A DNA stretch of 64,000 bases from an uncultured Clostridia bacterium (GCA_945928865.1 CAMENZ010000002.1:160824-224823), one strand, 5' to 3'; positions 36,243 to 45,062 are shown, numbered from the stretch's first letter. Notes: a model not told the origin generated them from the sequence alone. Program-made: numbers and translations.

Positions 36243-38216
36243 TTAAAGTCTTACCTTGTATTCAAAAATCTGATCTCTGAGCTGAGCTGCCCTTTCAAAC
36301 TGAAGATCTTTAGCCGCCTGCTTCATTTCCTTTTCCATCCTATTAACAAAATCTGCCAATTCTTTCTTAGTAAGTTCTAAAGGCGACTTTCCATTGTAAT
36401 ACTCCATCTTAGCTTCTGCTACCTTAGTAGCCTCAATTACAGCTCTCACAGCCTTCTTAACGCTGGTTGGAGTAATACCATTTGCTTCGTTATAGGCAGC
36501 TTGGATTTTGCGACGGCGCTCCGTTTCTGATATGGCCGCTTTCATAGCCTTAGATTCGCCATCTGCATACATTATAACTCTGCCCTCTACATTTCTGGCA
36601 GCTCTTCCTATGGTCTGTATTAAAGAGGTTTCAGTTCTTAAAAAACCTTCCTTGTCTGCATCTAAAATGGCAACCAAGGAAACCTCAGGAATGTCCAAAC
36701 CTTCTCTTAAAAGATTTATTCCTACTAACACATCAAAAACACCCATTCTTAAATCACGGATAATTTCTAATCTTTCTAAAGTATCAATATCTGAATGTAA
36801 ATATCTAACTTTAATATTTACACCTTTTAAGTAGTCCGTCAATGATTCCGACATCTTCTTCGTTAGGGTAGTAACTAAAACCTTCTCGCCCTTCTCTATG
36901 GTCTTTCTAATTTCACCTATTAAATGGTCAATCTGTCCCTCTGTAGGTACTACCTCAATAGGTGGATCTAAAAGCCCTGTAGGTCTAATAATTTGTTCTG
37001 CACTTATACCGCCGGAAACTTCTCTCTCATAGGCCGCCGGTGTTGCACTGACGAAGACCACTTGATTTACCATATCATCAAACTCTTCAAATTTTAATGG
37101 TCTATTATCTAAAGCTGAAGGTAGTCTGAATCCATAATCCACCAAAGAAGTTTTTCTGGATAAATTCCCCGAATACATGGCATGTAGCTGAGGCAACATT
37201 ACATGAGACTCATCTATTATTATCAAAAAGTCTTCCGGAAAATAATCGATTAAGGTATATGGCTTTTCACCTTCTCCAAAACCTGCCAAATGTCTGGTGT
37301 AATTTTCAATGCCCTTACACATTCCTATTTCTCTCAGCATTTCCAAGTCATAACGGGTTCTCTGTTCAATTCTCTGTGCCTCTAAAAGTTGACCTCTATC
37401 CTTAAACCACTTTATCCTATCCTCAAGTTCTGAATCTATCCTCTTTATAGCCTCCTGCATATTTTCAGGAGAGGTAACATAATGAGATGCAGGGTATATG
37501 GATATATGACTCCTAAGCCCCAAAATCTCCCCTGTCAGAGGATTTATTTCCTTAATACTCTCTATCTCATCACCAAACAACTCTACCCTAACAGCTGAAT
37601 CATTGCCGGCAGGATAAATATCTATAACATCCCCTCTAACTCTAAAGGTTCCCCTCTCAAAACTCATATCATTTCTAGCATACTGTAAGTCTACCAACTT
37701 TCGCAAAATCTCATTTCTGGGTTTCTCCATATTAGGTCTGAGAGAAAGCATTTGATTTACATAGTCAAAGGGAGAGCCTAAACCATAAATACAGGATACG
37801 GAAGCTACTATTATAACATCCTTTCGCTCTGCCAATGCAGCTGTTGCACTGTGTCTAAGTTTTTCAATCTCACTATTTATATCTGAATCTTTTTCTATAT
37901 ATGTATCTGTAGAAGGCACATAAGCCTCCGGCTGATAATAATCATAATAGGAAACAAAATACTCCACCGCGTTCTCCGGGAAGAACTCCTTAAACTCCCC
38001 ATGCAGCTGCGCCGCCAGCGTCTTATTATGGGAAATCACCAGCGTCGGCTTCTGCACCTGCTGGATCAGATTCGCCATCGTGAAGGTCTTGCCAGACCCC
38101 GTCACGCCCATCAAAGTCTGATATTTCCTGCCCTCCGCGATCCCCGCGGCAAGCCTGCTGACCGCCTCCGGCTGGTCGCCCATCATGGTATAGTCTGAAT
38201 ATAGTTTGAACTCCAT
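36243..38216 (-). CDS. uvrB: Excinuclease ABC subunit B, with GC-rich 5' mosaic
   Basis: 657 residues from the ATG at 38216 (AAAGGA upstream; the open frame runs on to 38294). Walker A is GVTGSGKT (38-45), then the beta-hairpin [10 protein letters not shown], helicase motifs including DESHV, and the C-terminal UvrC-binding UVR motif ([20 protein letters not shown]). It checks damage with UvrA and recruits UvrC. The reading frame is intact, but its first 85 codons are strikingly GC-rich (CTG, GCC, GCG, ATC) against AT-rich codons in the rest. The upstream DNA shares this character. Confidence 0.96.
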   Translation of the reverse strand: MEFKLYSDYTMMGDQPEAVSRLAAGIAEGRKYQTLMGVTGSGKTFTMANLIQQVQKPTLVISHNKTLAAQLHGEFKEFFPENAVEYFVSYYDYYQPEAYVPSTDTYIEKDSDINSEIEKLRHSATAALAERKDVIIVASVSCIYGLGSPFDYVNQMLSLRPNMEKPRNEILRKLVDLQYARNDMSFERGTFRVRGDVIDIYPAGNDSAVRVELFGDEIESIKEINPLTGEILGLRSHISIYPASHYVTSPENMQEAIKRIDSELEDRIKWFKDRGQLLEAQRIEQRTRYDLEMLREIGMCKGIENYTRHLAGFGEGEKPYTLIDYFPEDFLIIIDESHVMLPQLHAMYSGNLSRKTSLVDYGFRLPSALDNRPLKFEEFDDMVNQVVFVSATPAAYEREVSGGISAEQIIRPTGLLDPPIEVVPTEGQIDHLIGEIRKTIEKGEKVLVTTLTKKMSESLTDYLKGVNIKVRYLHSDIDTLERLEIIRDLRMGVFDVLVGINLLREGLDIPEVSLVAILDADKEGFLRTETSLIQTIGRAARNVEGRVIMYADGESKAMKAAISETERRRKIQAAYNEANGITPTSVKKAVRAVIEATKVAEAKMEYYNGKSPLELTKKELADFVNRMEKEMKQAAKDLQFERAAQLRDQIFEYKVRL

Positions 38217-38400
38217 TTCTCGTTTTCCTTTCTCAGTGACCCTGCGAAAAAGCTCGTGTATCAGCCCGAAATTCGTAAAAGACCGAAATTTCAAGTTCTC
38301 CGTTTTTGCCTTTTACGAATGAAAATCACGAAAACCGATTTCCCAAACACCGCAAATCTTAGTAACACCAACGGGACTCGGCAACACAAAAGGTCACTAA
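37966..38400. other. GC-rich tract with unlike codon use (probable recombined segment)
   Basis: Counting by hand, 37981-38180 is 120 of 200 G+C, against about one third in surrounding genes. The change at about 37966 falls inside uvrB without breaking the frame. The upstream part (38217-38400) holds a perfect 11-bp inverted repeat, ATTCGTAAAAG (38271-38281) with CTTTTACGAAT (38310-38320). AGTGACC (38235-38241) and GGTCACT (38391-38397) flank it as an outer inverted repeat. AT-rich sequence resumes near 38400. Confidence 0.75.
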
Positions 38401-38422
38401 AAAAGTATATCACAAAAAATAT

Positions 38423-38482
38423 AAAAAGTATAGCCAAAAACGAACATAGGTTTTCCAAATTGCGGTTATAGCTATACTTTTT
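38423..38482. repeat. Perfect 12-bp inverted repeat at the ABC gene break
   Basis: AAAAAGTATAGC (38423-38434) and GCTATACTTTTT (38471-38482) are exact complements around 36 bases. It may act as a terminator or mark an element edge, and it encloses the SOS-box-like site. Confidence 0.7.
38441..38454 (-). promoter_or_regulatory. LexA (SOS) box-like site upstream of uvrB
   Basis: CGAACATAGGTTTT resembles the Gram-positive SOS box CGAAC-N4-GTTCG, with mismatches in the last bases. On the minus strand it lies just before a TATACT -10 candidate and 225 bases before uvrB. uvrBA is an SOS gene pair in many Bacillota. The assignment rests on one imperfect match. Confidence 0.4.
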
Positions 38483-38784
38483 GATAGATTTTGCTTCGGA
38501 TTCCGATTTCTTAAATTAGTTTCTAAACAGAACGCCATTTTATGAGATACCATTCCTGAGGCGATATAAAGTAAAGCACTAATAGTCAGATACATAACAA
38601 TTCTGGTAGAATAAAAACTTGCACTTTCATAGTTAGCACTTACAATAAGTTCTTCTAAAAATTTGTAAATAAAATAATATCCATATACCATTAAAAAAGC
38701 AGAAATTGACGAAACCAGAATCGCCATATAACCACTTAGCATAACATCCGAAACATACTGAAAAAGTTTTTTATAAACTTTCAT

Positions 38785-39106
38785 AACTAACTTCCTATCT
38801 TTAACTTTTTGTCGACAGAAACATTATACATCAGTTATCCTATGCTAATAAGTCTTTTTTGCAAGGCTTTAATAGTCATAAGTGAATAATGGCTCTAGAT
38901 TTATGTATAGATTGTTTGATAAATTATTTCTAATCCATAAATTTCTATATGAAATTTAATAATAAAAAGAGGCCTTGCCAGTTGCCTAACATTAGCCTCT
39001 TTTTATAACTTCAAATCAAAGGAACAAAAATTTTAATTTGATTTTAAAAGCATTCTTATTTTTATTTTTTCGTGTATTTATAATTTGATTTTTTATCTGT
39101 TATTTA
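38785..39106. other. Gene-free stretch with one bidirectional hairpin
   Basis: AAAAAGAGGC pairs with GCCTCTTTTT at 38966-39005 around a 20-base loop, a terminator usable in either direction. A TATAAT for the ABC fragment lies near 38830. I see no other feature in this AT-rich stretch. Confidence 0.6.
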
Positions 39107-39256
39107 CTATTTGCTATATTTCTTAGATTTACGAAGATAATAATCAGCAGGATTTACCGTTCTTTTATTAGGTACAAAAATACCCATAACAGTTTCCTGT
39201 CTTTCTTCATAATTCTTCTTAACAATTTCCATAAAATTTTTATTTTCTCTTTTCAT
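39107..39256 (-). CDS. Small hypothetical protein of 49 residues
   Basis: The ATG at 39256 has AAGAGGA with good spacing upstream. The 49-residue product begins MKRENKNFMEIVKKNY, contains GIFVPNKRTVNPADYYLRKS, and ends in TAG. It is basic, soluble and has no known motif. Codon use is like neighbouring genes. A TATAAT lies near 39352 on the minus strand. It is the first real-looking ORF downstream of the cobalamin riboswitch. Function is unknown. Confidence 0.55.
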   Translation of the reverse strand: MKRENKNFMEIVKKNYEERQETVMGIFVPNKRTVNPADYYLRKSKKYSK

Positions 39257-39358
39257 AATATTTCCTCTTTTCTTTTTTCTAATTCAGCTCTAAAAATTTG
39301 TTAAACCAAGTCTTTTAAATTAATTATTAAATAAAATTTTGTAAAAGAAAATATTATA

Positions 39359-39439
39359 CTAGTTAAAACCTTCACTCTCTGCACTCCCGTGGTCAACCGC
39401 ACGCGGTACGCAGGAAATTAACCTATTAAAAACTTTCAC
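39359..39439 (-). CDS. Possible 26-residue peptide with GTG start
   Basis: GTG at 39439 has AAAGGGGG 9 bases upstream. The frame gives MKVFNRLISCVPRAVDHGSA and ends at TAG after 26 codons. The middle is locally GC-rich and can form ACCGC/GCGGT and CTGC/GCAG stems, so it could equally be a structural RNA segment or a relic of a deleted gene. Confidence is low. Confidence 0.25.
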   Translation of the reverse strand: MKVFNRLISCVPRAVDHGSAESEGFN

Positions 39440-39472
39440 GAAGCGATTCCCCCTTTCTTGCAAATTAAATAC

Positions 39473-39502
39473 AAAAACAGACTGCCTTCTCCCGACAGTC
39501 TG
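39473..39502 (-). terminator. Intrinsic terminator downstream of the cobalamin riboswitch
   Basis: On the minus strand CAGACTG pairs with CAGTCTG across an 11-base loop, followed by T5. It is the probable expression platform or end of the riboswitch transcript. Confidence 0.8.
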
Positions 39503-39624
39503 CACAAATTCCGATTTTCATACACTAAAAACCCTGCAGTCACTAACTGCAAAGCTACTTAATCTAATAGTCCTCTTCATATTGATGCAGATTCCTGTCC
39601 CCAGAGAAACCTTGTCACCTTAGT

Positions 39625-39715
39625 GATAACTCGTCTCCCGACTTGTCGCCGCTATAAACGACGCATTACGATTGCTGGCCAGCCTCGGACTCTCACCGAA
39701 CTTCCGTTAGTTATC
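39625..39715 (-). promoter_or_regulatory. Cobalamin riboswitch (short form)
   Basis: On the minus strand the sequence opens with GATAACT, which pairs with AGTTATC at the end (P1). Inside are ACGGAAGTTCGGTGAGAGTC and GAGGCTGGCCAGCAATCG, matching the conserved GGAA..CGGTGA.A.TCCG.GCTG core. AAGTCGGGAGACGAG matches the B12 box. A promoter candidate TTGATT-17-TAGTAT lies upstream (about 39780-39810). The form is compact, like AdoCbl-II types. No B12 gene follows; only a terminator and small ORFs lie between it and the broken ABC gene. Confidence 0.82.
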
Positions 39716-39815
39716 CTAATAAATTGTCTTTGTTTATTTTGATTTAGGAAAAAATAAATTTTCCTTGATTTATATACTATCATGGTTCTAATATAAAATC
39801 AACCCCCTATTTTCC

Positions 39816-39844
39816 TTGACTTAATAAGCTCAGGGTATTATCAT
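39816..39844 (+). promoter_or_regulatory. Sigma-A promoter of aroB-aroA
   Basis: TTGACT (39816-39821), 17-base spacer, TATCAT (39839-39844), 51 bases before aroB. Divergent from the riboswitch promoter. Confidence 0.5.
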
Positions 39845-39894
39845 AAATCTATAGAAAATGAGTCTTAGGGATTCAAGGTTTTAGGGAGAATCTT

Positions 39895-41070
39895 ATGAAA
39901 AAAATATATATAAATACATCTAAGCCCTACGAAATACTTTTAGATTTTGGAAGTTTACCTAAAATTGCCGAAACTATAAAAGAAAAAATAGGTGGTAAAA
40001 AAATAGTCATAGTGTCTGATTCTAAAGTATTTAAGCTATATGGTGATATAGTCGTAGAAGCCCTATCAAAATCCGGCTATAAAGTTTTTAATTTTGTCTT
40101 TAATTCAGGTGAAGAAAATAAGACTATGAGTACTTATCAGAAAATAGTGAACTTCTTATCCGAACATCAATTATCTAGAGAGGATATTCTTCTGTCCCTA
40201 GGCGGCGGCGTAGTGGGTGATGTTTCAGGTTTTGCAGCTGCCACCTATAAGAGAGGTATAAACTGGGTTCAAGTTCCCACCTCCTTAATAGCCATGGTCG
40301 ACTCTTCCATAGGAGGCAAAGTTGCCGTAAACTTACCGCAGGGAAAAAACTTACTAGGCGATTTCTATCAACCCTCTTTAGTCTTTATAGATTACAATGT
40401 TTTAGCAACTCTTCCAACTAAGGAATTCAGAAACGGTATGGGAGAAGTTATAAAATATTCTCTTTTGGACGAAAACTTAAATAACCGGCTAAAATCAATG
40501 CCCGCTATAGATAAAATAATTGAGAGATGTATAGCAATCAAAAAATATTTAGTAGAAAAAGATGAGTTTGATAAAAAAGAACGAAGGGTTCTAAATCTGG
40601 GGCACACCATAGGCCATAGCATAGAAAGTGCCTCAAATTATAAAATCCCTCACGGTTACGCAGTAGCCTTAGGGCTATATCTAATCAGCAAAATCTCACT
40701 AGACATGGGAATCATGCCGGAAGAATACTTCATAGACTTAACAACTACCCTTAAAAAATATGGTTTTTCCTTAGAAATTCCATATAATAGTGCCACACTT
40801 ATGAAATACATAACATCCGACAAAAAGGCAGGTACCAAGGGCTTAAACCTTATTCTTCCTAAAACCCATAGTAAAGTGATGCTGGCTTTTAAGACTTTTG
40901 ACAATTTCAAAGTCATGCTTGAAAATGCTCTATTAAATCAAAGTGAAACTATGGAGCATCTATCTAAAAAGCCTATAAACAACACTTGCAATAATACAAA
41001 TAATACATCCAACAAAAATACATACTATCAAAGCTGCAGTGATTTATGGGAGGCTTTCCATGAAAGCTAA
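39895..41070 (+). CDS. aroB: 3-dehydroquinate synthase
   Basis: 391 residues. NAD-binding LSLGGGVVGDVSGFAAATYKR, VPTSLIAMVDSSIGGK, and the zinc-binding NGMGEVIKY, NLGHTIGHSIE and HGYAVALG segments are intact. It converts DAHP to 3-dehydroquinate, the second shikimate-pathway step. The core ends near residue 345. The remaining ~45 residues form an Asn/Thr-rich tail (NNTCNNTNNTSNKNT) not usual for AroB. The tail runs into the aroA start, overlapping by 11 bases. Confidence 0.95.
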   Translation: MKKIYINTSKPYEILLDFGSLPKIAETIKEKIGGKKIVIVSDSKVFKLYGDIVVEALSKSGYKVFNFVFNSGEENKTMSTYQKIVNFLSEHQLSREDILLSLGGGVVGDVSGFAAATYKRGINWVQVPTSLIAMVDSSIGGKVAVNLPQGKNLLGDFYQPSLVFIDYNVLATLPTKEFRNGMGEVIKYSLLDENLNNRLKSMPAIDKIIERCIAIKKYLVEKDEFDKKERRVLNLGHTIGHSIESASNYKIPHGYAVALGLYLISKISLDMGIMPEEYFIDLTTTLKKYGFSLEIPYNSATLMKYITSDKKAGTKGLNLILPKTHSKVMLAFKTFDNFKVMLENALLNQSETMEHLSKKPINNTCNNTNNTSNKNTYYQSCSDLWEAFHES

Positions 41071-42277
41071 AATTATTAAAGGAATAGAAGGCGGCAAAAT
41101 CACTGTCCCTTCTTCAAAATCCTATGTACACAGATTGTTAATTGCAAATGCTCTAAGCAAAACTCCTGCTGAAATCACCTTCAAAGGTTTATCCGAAGAT
41201 ATTAAGGCTACTCTAAATTGTGTACAAAATTTAAGTACTAGGAGTACTTTTGAACAGGCTTCCGCCAAATTCACATCTAATATACCTGCACTGTCTGGTA
41301 AAAAAGTTATGGTTTGTCAGGAAAGCGGCAGCACCCTAAGGCTTCTTTTACCAATTTGTGCAGCCTTAGGTGGAGAATATATCTTCAATATGAAAGAAGT
41401 TCTGGGAAAAAGACCCTTAGAGCCTTTAATCTCTGAATTAATAGATAAGGGCTGTGAAGTCAGTTGGGAATCCAACACAGATTTAAAACTTTCAGGTAAA
41501 TTAAATTTCGGAATTTTTTCTATTCCCGGCAATATTTCTTCCCAATACATAAGTGGGCTTTTGATGGCATTGCCTTTAATAAACCATGACAGTCAGATTA
41601 TTTTAACTTCTAAACTTCAATCTAAAGCCTATGTGAATATGACCTTAGATGTCCTTGCTAAATCCGGCATAGACGTAAAAAAAACGGACAGAGGTTTTTC
41701 AGTTAAAGGAAGTCAAACTTACCAGTTGCATGCCAATAAAGTTGTAGCTGAGGGGGATTGGTCTTTAGGGGCTGTGTGGTTTGGAGCAGGCGGATTTTGT
41801 CAAAAAAAAGTTATACTGGAAGGCTTAAATCCTAATTCCCTGCAAGGAGATAAGGTTATTAAAAATCTGATAGAAGAAAATCCTCTTAGCAACATTTTGG
41901 ATGGTTCTGAAATCCCTGATTTAGTGCCGATTTTGTCAGGAATTATGGCTTTAACGGAAGGTAGACGCATTATAACCAACTGCTCTAGGCTCAGGTTTAA
42001 AGAAAGCGATCGAATAAGCTCTACCATAAAAACCATAACTGACCTGGGCGGCAAAGCTTTTAGTAAAGACGATTGTATTATCATCGATGGGCTCCCTAAA
42101 CTAAGAGGCGGCACCGTTAACTCCCATAATGACCATAGGATTGTTATGCTTGCCACCCTTCTGGCTCAAAAAACAGAAAATCCGGTTATAATTGAAAATG
42201 CAGAAGCTATAAATAAATCCTATCCTGATTTTTTTGAAGATTTTAAGAAACTAGGCGGAATTGTAGAATTTATATAA
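41060..42277 (+). CDS. aroA: 3-phosphoshikimate 1-carboxyvinyltransferase (EPSP synthase)
   Basis: 405 residues from the ATG at 41060, which has GGGAGG upstream. Landmarks are VPSSKSYVHRLLIA, ESGSTLRLLLP, SSQYISGLLMALP, RLRFKESDRI and NSHNDHRIVMLA. It joins shikimate 3-phosphate and phosphoenolpyruvate. It is co-transcribed with aroB. No clear terminator follows, only an A-run and then a repeat copy. Confidence 0.95.
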   Translation: MKAKIIKGIEGGKITVPSSKSYVHRLLIANALSKTPAEITFKGLSEDIKATLNCVQNLSTRSTFEQASAKFTSNIPALSGKKVMVCQESGSTLRLLLPICAALGGEYIFNMKEVLGKRPLEPLISELIDKGCEVSWESNTDLKLSGKLNFGIFSIPGNISSQYISGLLMALPLINHDSQIILTSKLQSKAYVNMTLDVLAKSGIDVKKTDRGFSVKGSQTYQLHANKVVAEGDWSLGAVWFGAGGFCQKKVILEGLNPNSLQGDKVIKNLIEENPLSNILDGSEIPDLVPILSGIMALTEGRRIITNCSRLRFKESDRISSTIKTITDLGGKAFSKDDCIIIDGLPKLRGGTVNSHNDHRIVMLATLLAQKTENPVIIENAEAINKSYPDFFEDFKKLGGIVEFI

Positions 42278-42350
42278 AAAAGAGGCTGAACTTATATCTC
42301 TGACATTTACGCAACCTTAATTCGTAGGTTTCTGACATTTTTCCAACTTT

Positions 42351-42440
42351 TAGATTTTGCTGTACTAGAGACTAAGAGAACTGGTAATTTATGGTAAAAG
42401 TTGTCTAGTTTACCTGTAATCATTGTTTCGGGCAACTTTT
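42351..42440 (+). repeat. Intergenic repeat family, short copy
   Basis: Begins with TAGATTTTGC and, 27 bases on, holds a 26-base stretch (42378-42403) identical to 45170-45195. An inverted repeat AAAAGTTG...CAACTTTT closes it. The copy lacks the ~200-base middle section found at 45.2 kb. Confidence 0.75.
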
Positions 42441-42468
42441 TGCTTTAATATATTTTAATTGAAAAATC

Positions 42469-42501
42469 AAAAAGTACCGCTTATTATTCACGGTACTTTT
42501 T
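42469..42501. terminator. Bidirectional terminator downstream of brnQ
   Basis: AAAAAGTACCG pairs perfectly with CGGTACTTTTT across an 11-base loop. Confidence 0.85.
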
Positions 42502-42538
42502 ATATGTCATTATTTTATTATAAAATTTTTAATGTAAT

Positions 42539-43888
42539 TTATACTAATTTTCCCTTAGGTGATACACTCTTTATAACTAATCCTATAGCTAAACCTACTA
42601 AAGCAGGTACAACCCAACCTAAGCCCAATTTTGCAAACGGCAGCACTTCATAAACAGCTGCTACAAATCCATCTAAATGAAGAGTTGCTTTTAGACCTTC
42701 CGGTAAAGCCTTTAAAAAATCTACAAAAGCTGCTGCTAATGTAAAACCGGTTACCATCTGGTATACGATTTTGCTATTGCCAAATAATCTTCCGAATAGT
42801 GAAAGAAAAATTATAGTAATGCAAAGTGGATATAAGAACATAAGTACCGGAACAGCATAAGTAATTATAGCTGTAAGACCCACATTTGACACACAGAATG
42901 AAAATCCTGTGAATACAACTGCCCAGAATTTATATCCGGGAGTCCTAGGGAACATCTCTGTAAAGATTTCCGCACAACTCGTTACCAGTCCTATAGCTGT
43001 CTTTAAGCAAGCAAAGCATATAGTAAGAGCTAATATTAAAGTTCCTGCTTTTCCAAAATAATGATTTGAAATATCAGCTAAAGCGATTCCACCATTTTCT
43101 GAAAGCTGAGCATATCCTAAGGACTGAGCTCCCATAACAGTTATTGCCCCATATATTACAGCCATTAAAAGTCCTGCATAGATGCCTGACTTAATGGTGT
43201 TATTACAAATTGACTGCGGCTTATCCACACCTAAACCCTGAATTGTAGTAATTACTATTACCCCAAAAGCAAGAGATGCGATGCCGTCCATAGTTCCATA
43301 ACCTTCAATAAATCCCTTAAACAAAGGATTAGCAGCATAAGCCGGATCAACCGGTAAAGTCTCCACTGCTACCTCCGGTCTAAATAAAGCTACTAAAACT
43401 AGCACTGCTAAAAGTCCTAAAAATATAGGGTTTAAAATTTTGCCTATCCAAGTTAAAATTCCATTTGGTCTAAGTGAAAAGAATAGTACCACTGCAAAGA
43501 ACACAAAGGAAAATATAGCCAATGTAAGTCTTGATTCATTCATCAAAGGCACTATGCCTATTGTATAAGGCGTTGTGCAACAACGCGGAATGGCAAAAAA
43601 AGGACCTATCGTTAAATAGGTGGCACAAGTAAAGAATATGGAGTATTTTTTTCCTACACTTTCACTCATTTCCACTAAATTCTTCTTACGGCTTACACCT
43701 AAAGCAGCAACGCCTAAAATTGGAATAGTAACGCCAGTAATAATAAATCCAATAATAGCAGGCCATACTTGACCTCCAGCCAATTGTCCCATGTGAACAG
43801 GGAATATTAAATTACCCGCACCAAAAAATAATCCAAAAAGTAAGCTTGCAACCGAAATGGTTTCTCTAAATGTAAGTTTGTCTTTCAT
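42539..43888 (-). CDS. brnQ: Branched-chain amino acid transport system carrier protein
   Basis: 449 residues, 12 hydrophobic segments. The family signature is LLFGLFFGAGNLIFPVHMGQ near the N-terminus, with a conserved FAIPRCCTTPYTIG region. BrnQ (LIVCS family) imports leucine, isoleucine and valine with Na+ or H+. The leader contains an 8-bp hairpin beside the promoter. Confidence 0.93.
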   Translation of the reverse strand: MKDKLTFRETISVASLLFGLFFGAGNLIFPVHMGQLAGGQVWPAIIGFIITGVTIPILGVAALGVSRKKNLVEMSESVGKKYSIFFTCATYLTIGPFFAIPRCCTTPYTIGIVPLMNESRLTLAIFSFVFFAVVLFFSLRPNGILTWIGKILNPIFLGLLAVLVLVALFRPEVAVETLPVDPAYAANPLFKGFIEGYGTMDGIASLAFGVIVITTIQGLGVDKPQSICNNTIKSGIYAGLLMAVIYGAITVMGAQSLGYAQLSENGGIALADISNHYFGKAGTLILALTICFACLKTAIGLVTSCAEIFTEMFPRTPGYKFWAVVFTGFSFCVSNVGLTAIITYAVPVLMFLYPLCITIIFLSLFGRLFGNSKIVYQMVTGFTLAAAFVDFLKALPEGLKATLHLDGFVAAVYEVLPFAKLGLGWVVPALVGLAIGLVIKSVSPKGKLV

Positions 43889-43918
43889 AATTTTTTCCTA
43901 ATCTTTCTAAAATTTATC

Positions 43919-43984
43919 TGCTAAAGACATTTTTATATCTTTAGCGATATTTCTATATTATACACACAAAAACAAAAAAATCAA
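43919..43984 (-). promoter_or_regulatory. brnQ promoter and leader hairpin
   Basis: TTGATT (43979-43984), 16-base spacer, TATAAT (43957-43962) on the minus strand. The transcript start falls by GCTAAAGA/TCTTTAGC (43919-43946), a hairpin or operator. Confidence 0.55.
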
Positions 43985-44081
43985 GTTTTTTTTGTAGTTT
44001 TACATAATTTTTTCTTTTTTGTTTTTAGCATAGCAAGTTTCTACGTCATTGGAGATTTTGAGATACTGTCCCTAGTTACTA

Positions 44082-44110
44082 TTGTATTACCACCTTATCT
44101 ATGTTACAAT
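44082..44110 (+). promoter_or_regulatory. Sigma-A promoter of the YitT-family gene
   Basis: TTGTAT (44082-44087), 17-base spacer, TACAAT (44105-44110), 52 bases before the start. Confidence 0.7.
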
Positions 44111-44161
44111 AAAAAATGTTCAAAATAAAATGCAGAATCTTGCATAGCATGGGAGAATTAT

Positions 44162-45049
44162 ATGAATAGTCTTAAATCACTTATCCACTCTAATAATAAG
44201 GTTATAAGAGAATTTCAAATCATTTTAGCTCTAACCTTAGCCTCAGCCATTATGGCATTTAACTTAAACAGCTTCGTTCGCGCAGGAGGACTATTCCCGG
44301 GAGGCTTCAGTGGAATGACCGTCTTAATCCAACAAATAGGATATAAGTTTCTTAACATACATATATCTTATGCTATAATTTATCTTCCTTTAAATTTAAT
44401 CCCTGCCTATATCGGTTTTAAATTTATCGGGAAAAAATTCACCCTATACACCTTTTATGTTGTAGCTTTGTCAGGTATTTTAACAGATATTTTTCCTAAT
44501 ATCACCATTACATACGACCCACTTCTAATATCAGTATTTGGTGGACTCATAAATGCATCTGCCATTAGCCTTTGCCTCATATTTGGAGCAAGTGGTGGCG
44601 GTACAGACTTTATTTCCATATTCTTCTCTGAGAAAAGAGGTATAGATGCATGGAACTATATTTTAGCAGCTAATATCGTATTACTGACTACTGCCGGCAT
44701 TTTATTCGGTTTCAATAGGGCTCTCTATTCTATAATATATCAATTTACCAGCACACAGGTATTAAACACATTATACCAGCGTTATCAAAAAGATACCTTA
44801 ATTATCGTTACAGAAAAAGCTTCTGTCATATACGACAAAATCCGCCTGCTCACACACCATGATGCCACACTAATTTCCGGCACGGGATGTTTTGAGGGAA
44901 AACCAAAAGAAATACTATATTCTGTAATAGGTAGAGGGCAAGTAAACCTGGTAATTACAGCAATTAAAGAAATTGATCCTAAAGCCTTTATAAATGTAAT
45001 AAAAACAGATCAACTTACAGGCAGGTTCTACAAAACCCCTACAAAATAA
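44162..45049 (+). CDS. YitT family membrane protein
   Basis: 295 residues. Five to six membrane segments carry GGLFPGGFSGMTVLIQQIGY and LIFGASGGGTDFISIFFSEK, the conserved glycine-rich loops of the family. A C-terminal DUF2179 cytoplasmic domain follows (about 205-290: TLIIVTEKASVIYDKIRLLT). The transport substrate of YitT proteins is not established. GGGAG precedes the ATG. Confidence 0.9.
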   Translation: MNSLKSLIHSNNKVIREFQIILALTLASAIMAFNLNSFVRAGGLFPGGFSGMTVLIQQIGYKFLNIHISYAIIYLPLNLIPAYIGFKFIGKKFTLYTFYVVALSGILTDIFPNITITYDPLLISVFGGLINASAISLCLIFGASGGGTDFISIFFSEKRGIDAWNYILAANIVLLTTAGILFGFNRALYSIIYQFTSTQVLNTLYQRYQKDTLIIVTEKASVIYDKIRLLTHHDATLISGTGCFEGKPKEILYSVIGRGQVNLVITAIKEIDPKAFINVIKTDQLTGRFYKTPTK

Positions 45050-45062
45050 AAATTGAATTCCC

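Larger units (their letters stand above)
38410..38784 (-). pseudogene. Truncated ABC transporter permease/ATP-binding gene (N-terminal fragment)
   Basis: The first ~93 residues look like the start of an exporter-type ABC transporter half: MKVYKKLFQYVSDVMLSGYM, three hydrophobic stretches, and MVSHKMAFCLETNLR, the loop that normally leads to the next helices. After LETNLR the similarity stops and the frame runs into unrelated, hairpin-forming DNA to a stop at 38410. The rest of the permease and the ATPase are missing. The break lies only about 100 bases from the GC-rich tract, so one event may explain both. Confidence 0.7.
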
